This document shows positions 60,553 to 64,000 of a DNA stretch of 64,000 nucleotides, in pieces (the first letter of the stretch is position 1; every line of letters begins with the position of its first letter). This DNA comes from Metopolophium dirhodum (lineage: Eukaryota > Arthropoda > Insecta > Hemiptera > Aphididae): NCBI RefSeq assembly GCF_019925205.1, contig NC_083560.1:41834270-41898269 (forward strand), read 5' to 3'. The position numbers were made by a program, and so were the translations under genes. The notes below the pieces were generated by a model. That model had not been told where the DNA came from. It did not search any database and saw only the letters and a program-made list of their open reading frames with translations.

Positions 60553-61514
60553 ATGTCCATGAATTTGACCCACCCACTTTCTATGATAAGACCCAAACCA
60601 ATACCAAAAGTTAGCAAATAGTTAGCAAATAATAGCAAATTTACTATAGAAGTTAGCAAATCATTATTGAGGCAGTTATAAGCATTATTTATTTGGGTGG
60701 GCCAAGTTCAGGTAACCCACCCACTTTGTCCGATCGTCTCCAAACAAACGCCGGTAGTTAGCAAACAGTTAGCAAATAATAGCAAATCAATTTTTGAAGT
60801 TAGCAAATCAAAATTCTATTTTTGGCCGATTTTAGAAAAAAAAATTCCAGCCCACCCCCTTTGTCCGATCGTCTCCAAACAAACGCCGGTAGTTAGCAAA
60901 CAGTTAGCAAATAAATGCTAACTATTATAATTAATAATTTGCTATTATTTCGCTAACTATTATAAAATCGGCCAAAAATAGAATTTTGATTTGCTAACTT
61001 CAAAAATTGATTTGCTATTATTTGCTAATTGTTTGCTAACTACCGGCGTTTGTTTGGAGACGATCGGACAAAGTGGGTGTGCTGGAATTTTTTTTTCTAA
61101 AATCGGCCAAAAATAGAATTTTGATTTGCTAACTTCAAAAATTGATTTGCTATTATTTGCTAACTGTTTGCTAACTACCGGCGTTTGTTTGGAGACGATC
61201 GGACAAAGTGGGTGGGCTGGAATTTTTTTTTCTAAAATCGGCCAAAAATAGAATTTTGATTTGCTAACTTCAAAAATTGATTTGCTATTATTTGCTAACT
61301 GTTTGCTAACTAACGTCGTTTGTTTGGAGACGATCGGACAAAGTGGGTGGGTTACCTGAACTTGGCCCACCCAAATAAATAATGCTTATAACTGCCTCAA
61401 TAATGATTTGCTAACTTCTATAGTAAATTTGCTATTATTTGCTAACTATTTGCTAACTTTTGGTATTGGTTTGGGTCTTATCATAGAAAGTGGGTGGGTC
61501 AAATTCATGGACAT
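60553..61514. mobile_element. fold-back (FB/MuDR-like) transposon, 962 bp, with 9-bp TSD
   Basis: The whole element is an inverted repeat. The ends ATGTCCATGAATTTGACCC (60553) and its complement (ending 61514) are flanked by identical ACATAAGTT at 60544-60552 and 61515-61523. The 178-bp outer arms are symmetric, then come 135-bp tandem units: two in the left arm (CGATCGTCTCC at 60731 and 60866) and three in the right (GGAGACGATCG at 61056, 61191 and 61326). The units consist of shorter GTTAGCAAA steps. Long arms with tandem repeats and a 9-bp duplication are features of FB/Rehavkus-type elements in the MuDR superfamily. No transposase is encoded. Confidence 0.9.
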
Positions 61515-61523
61515 ACATAAGTT

Positions 61524-62460
61524 CTGTTTACAAATATATATCAATAATAGATACTAATTAGATAGTTGTAATTTAACAAATGAATAATTTTAATAATTAA
61601 ATCTATTTGTTATTTATACATAACATAATATATTATTTATGTATTTTAAAATAACATTTTTATCTTATCAACCTTTTAAAATAAACCATACGGGATTCAA
61701 AAACAAAAAAATCTATTTAAAAATATTAACTTTTATGTAATATTTTATTATACTTTTGTTCAATTGTATTGATTTATAAATGTCCCGTGTTTAATTTATT
61801 TACCTAGGTATTTCATATTATTATTTTTATAATAATTATTAAGTACGACTGCTCGAGCATACCTAATTAGGTCTGTTGGATTATTAATCTAAATACGTAA
61901 TATGATATTTTTACTAAGGTGAAAGAGCTTTAAATTGATTGTCAATGAGAGCTAATGTACATTTTATATTTCTTGGAATATGTTCCTCGTAATTCGCAAT
62001 AATCATAGGAAAAAAGTTTTGGAACCACTGCTTCTGTTGATATAGTATTTGTAGGTATTATATGTTATTTGAATAATTTTACAGTAAACAATAATTATGT
62101 TTCGAAGTACTGCGTACCACATTAATCTTCGGGCTAATGCGAGTGTGAATATAATCGGGATAGTCGAATTGCACTTACTACCTAAAAAGAAATGGTCGAA
62201 TTGCTCTCGGGTAAAAAGCAGGTAGTGATCGAACTGCACTCGTTCAAAATAAGAAGTTAAAATTTAAGGTCACTATGGTCGTTCACGTTTATTATTATAA
62301 TAATATTTGACTATTTCAAAAAAAAATAAAAAAATAATAAATGTACGGGCCGGGTACGGACAATAATAGTCGGTGTCGCCCGGTCACCGAAATACTTCAT
62401 GCGCTGTTACACCACTACTCACCGACCGACCAGTGTTGCATGTGTGTATATGTGTATTAG
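61524..62460. other. intergenic AT-rich DNA
   Basis: No gene or element is recognised. The 78-codon minus-strand frame at 62003-62239 shows repeated EQFDH-like words from a short local duplication and is not supported as a gene. Confidence 0.4.
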
Positions 62461-62499
62461 CACTCAACAGGAATTGGACAGGTTCGCCGAGCAAAACCT
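62461..62499 (+). CDS. 39-nt exon candidate
   Basis: Acceptor GTGTATTAG and a strong donor GTGAGT bound 39 nt with an open frame TQQELDRFAEQN (phase 1 in, 2 out). The sequence is protein-like but too short to assign. No partner exons identified. Confidence 0.2.
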
Positions 62500-62692
62500 G
62501 TGAGTGCTGGAGTGTGGTGGGTGTGTAGGTGTGTATATGTGTGTAGAATAATTAGACTTATGATACAAAAATTATAACGCGGTTTTAGGTAGTTATATAG
62601 TTGCTGTATAATAATTAATTATAAAATTACATTATAGTTAAAATTATAATGTATAATAAGTATTGGTTTATAATAACGGTATCAACCTAATA

Positions 62693-63045
62693 CAGGCGCG
62701 GACTGGCTGGGATGCTGGGATGCTACAGCATCCCTTGCCCTAAAATATATTTGCCTAATATTATTTATTATATATTTAAAGACTCTAGACACCTAATGAA
62801 CAACAGATTGTTACCAACATACGATTACTAGTAATCTATAATATTGTACAACTTTGATTGAAAGTTTTTTGTAACTTGGTACTTATTTACGTGTTTAACG
62901 TATATTCAATATTTTTTCAAAACAAAATAAAATATATTAATATTTTATAAATAATCTACATGTATTAAATTCGCCCCAACAATTTATGTTATTTGCCCTT
63001 TAAATTGTGTAGCATCCCGTGCCCTATTTTACCAGTCCGCGCCTG
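62693..63045. mobile_element. hAT-like MITE, 353 bp
   Basis: The inverted ends CAGGCGCGGACTGG (62693) and CCAGTCCGCGCCTG (ending 63045) match perfectly, and inner segments AGCATCCC...TGCCCTA also pair. The CAG...CTG ends with GCGGACTGG are typical of hAT derivatives. The 8-bp flanks do not match clearly, so the target duplication has decayed or the family differs. Confidence 0.7.
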
Positions 63046-63122
63046 ACATATACAATATATAATTATAATATATAGAGATCCTACACAATAATAATATAAT
63101 AATAAGATATATAAAACTCACA

Positions 63123-63570
63123 GGAACGACGGTGTGCTGCTGGCCAGCTGCTACCTATCCTATGGTTATAAGAACATAATATACTGACACACGACACCGA
63201 CAAAGCGTCGTAACAATAATTAACAATAATAAGGCCGGCGATTCGCGCCAAACCAAAAACAAAATAAAACGTTGGCGATTAGCGCCTTACAAATATAATA
63301 TTATGAAATGGCAATTTGTGCCTTACAATTATCTACAATAATAGATTGTGGCGATTCACGCCTACAATTAAAACAATAATATAAAAAAGAAACGCAACGG
63401 CGATTAGCGCACGTATATAACAGTAAATTCGACGCGTGACGGTCGTACACCTTTGGCTCTGCGAACAGTACTAATAATTTTGGGCGGCCGTGTTATTTGG
63501 CGGACCGGCGATCCGGAGGCGGCGGCTGCTATCGTGTCGATACGCGTAATCTACATATAACATATTATAA
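63123..63570 (-). promoter_or_regulatory. GC-rich region with possible minus-strand first-exon donor
   Basis: Reading minus, a GC-rich CpG area (63420-63540) is followed by the palindrome array and then CGTCGTTCCT|GTGAGT (donor at about 63123-63118), which would suit a non-coding first exon. No start codon with a meaningful frame was identified. Speculative. Confidence 0.25.
63237..63411. repeat. array of five degenerate GGCGATTMGCGCC palindromes
   Basis: Copies are at 63237-63249, 63274-63286, 63310-63322, 63350-63362 and 63399-63411, spaced 37, 36, 40 and 49 bp. The sequences are GGCGATTCGCGCC, GGCGATTAGCGCC, GGCAATTTGTGCC, GGCGATTCACGCC and GGCGATTAGCGCA. Each is near-palindromic and most are followed by an ACAAT/ACAATAAT-rich spacer. 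It could be a decayed minisatellite or a cluster of dimeric protein-binding sites. Confidence 0.75.
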
Positions 63571-63771
63571 TATAAATCTTACGTAATTAATACAAAATTA
63601 AACAAGTTAAATAATAATAAAATGGTAATAATATAGGTGTTGTGTGTGTGAGCCGGTCGGTGGTGGGATACATTATTGGCGCTTATTGTATTGTATTATA
63701 AGTATTGTCGTGGCGGCGACAATATATAATATATTATTACTACAAAAATCATCAAAATTAGTTTAAAAAAA

Positions 63772-63905
63772 GGTGGATAAGTGGATGTCGCTCTGCTGTA
63801 CAGTAGGTTACAAGTGGGTCACTGTAATGGATGGTGTTAAATTTGAATTCAATGATATAATATCATTGAATAAGAAAAACGATTCTGAGCGAAAACGGTC
63901 AGTCA
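63772..63905 (+). repeat. dispersed repeat B, copy at window end
   Basis: GTGGATGTCGCTCTGCTGTA, AAGTGGGTCACTGTAATGG and ACGATTCTGAGCGAAA match the copies at 9562 and 37885. Sequence beyond it (63920-64000) resembles family A (GTGGAGCCTTGTTTTAAATT). Confidence 0.75.
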
Positions 63906-64000
63906 GCCTATGATTTTACCAAGTATATTTGATGATATTATTGGGAAAAAAGTAATTTATATATAACCTATTTACGTGGAGCCTTGTTTTAAATTTTCAA

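Noticed and set aside
60697..61370. Open frames of 74 and 136 codons with repeated HPLCPIVSKQTPVVSKQ words
   Set aside because: They arise from 135-bp tandem units (divisible by three) on opposite arms of the fold-back transposon. They are not genes.
1..64000. CRISPR arrays, operons, bacterial defence or prophage modules
   Set aside because: No regular spacer-repeat arrays, no ribosome-binding-site-led gene strings; the gene structure is clearly eukaryotic with introns.

Overview
The window looks like part of a eukaryotic nuclear genome from an insect, most likely an aphid or a close hemipteran relative. The DNA is very AT-rich, genes are split by small to multi-kilobase GT-AG introns, and the space between exons is packed with decayed transposons. 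The insect call rests on the GMC oxidoreductase, OGT and P-like transposase families. The aphid call is inference from the overall sequence style, not from a database match. There is no sign of bacterial, phage or CRISPR architecture.

Layout. 1-3.9 kb: non-coding AT-rich DNA. 3.9-8.8 kb (+): a GMC-family oxidoreductase (glucose dehydrogenase-like) locus whose exons are recognisable but damaged. A Mutator-like transposase fragment sits where its middle exons should be, and a tRNA-derived SINE with a perfect 12-bp target duplication lies in its last intron. 8.8-14.5 kb: repeats, including a 5'-truncated LINE with its own small nested insertion and a hAT MITE. 14.8-31.2 kb (-): the main gene, a divergent O-GlcNAc-transferase (OGT)-like protein. 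I could assemble seven exons (3423 nt, frame-consistent, 1140 aa), including a 19-nt micro-exon. Its introns hold a 2.6-kb hAT relic, a pogo/Tigger-like fold-back element and another palindromic element. 32.4-34.3 kb (+): a heavily decayed ORF set with a CCHC zinc knuckle followed by a macro (ADP-ribose-binding) domain remnant. 34.6-38.1 kb: repeat families. 39.1 kb: one orphan exon. 42.2-43.0 kb (-): an intact two-exon gene for a 255-aa acidic protein resembling the N-terminus of SETDB1/eggless but with no Tudor or SET region. 45.0-46.5 kb: a PIF-like MITE and a P-element/THAP9-like transposase relic (-). 47-64 kb: mostly repeats, a few GC-rich islands and isolated exon candidates, a fold-back (FB/MuDR-like) element with 135-bp internal tandem repeats and a 9-bp target duplication, a hAT-like MITE, and an array of five degenerate GGCGATTMGCGCC palindromes.

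The genes do not form a pathway. The most notable items are the OGT paralog with a substituted N-lobe histidine and almost no intervening domain, the truncated eggless-like protein, the macro domain linked to a zinc knuckle in a mobile-element setting, and several transposons whose exact boundaries can be read from their target duplications. All family assignments are from memory of family motifs and none was checked by search.
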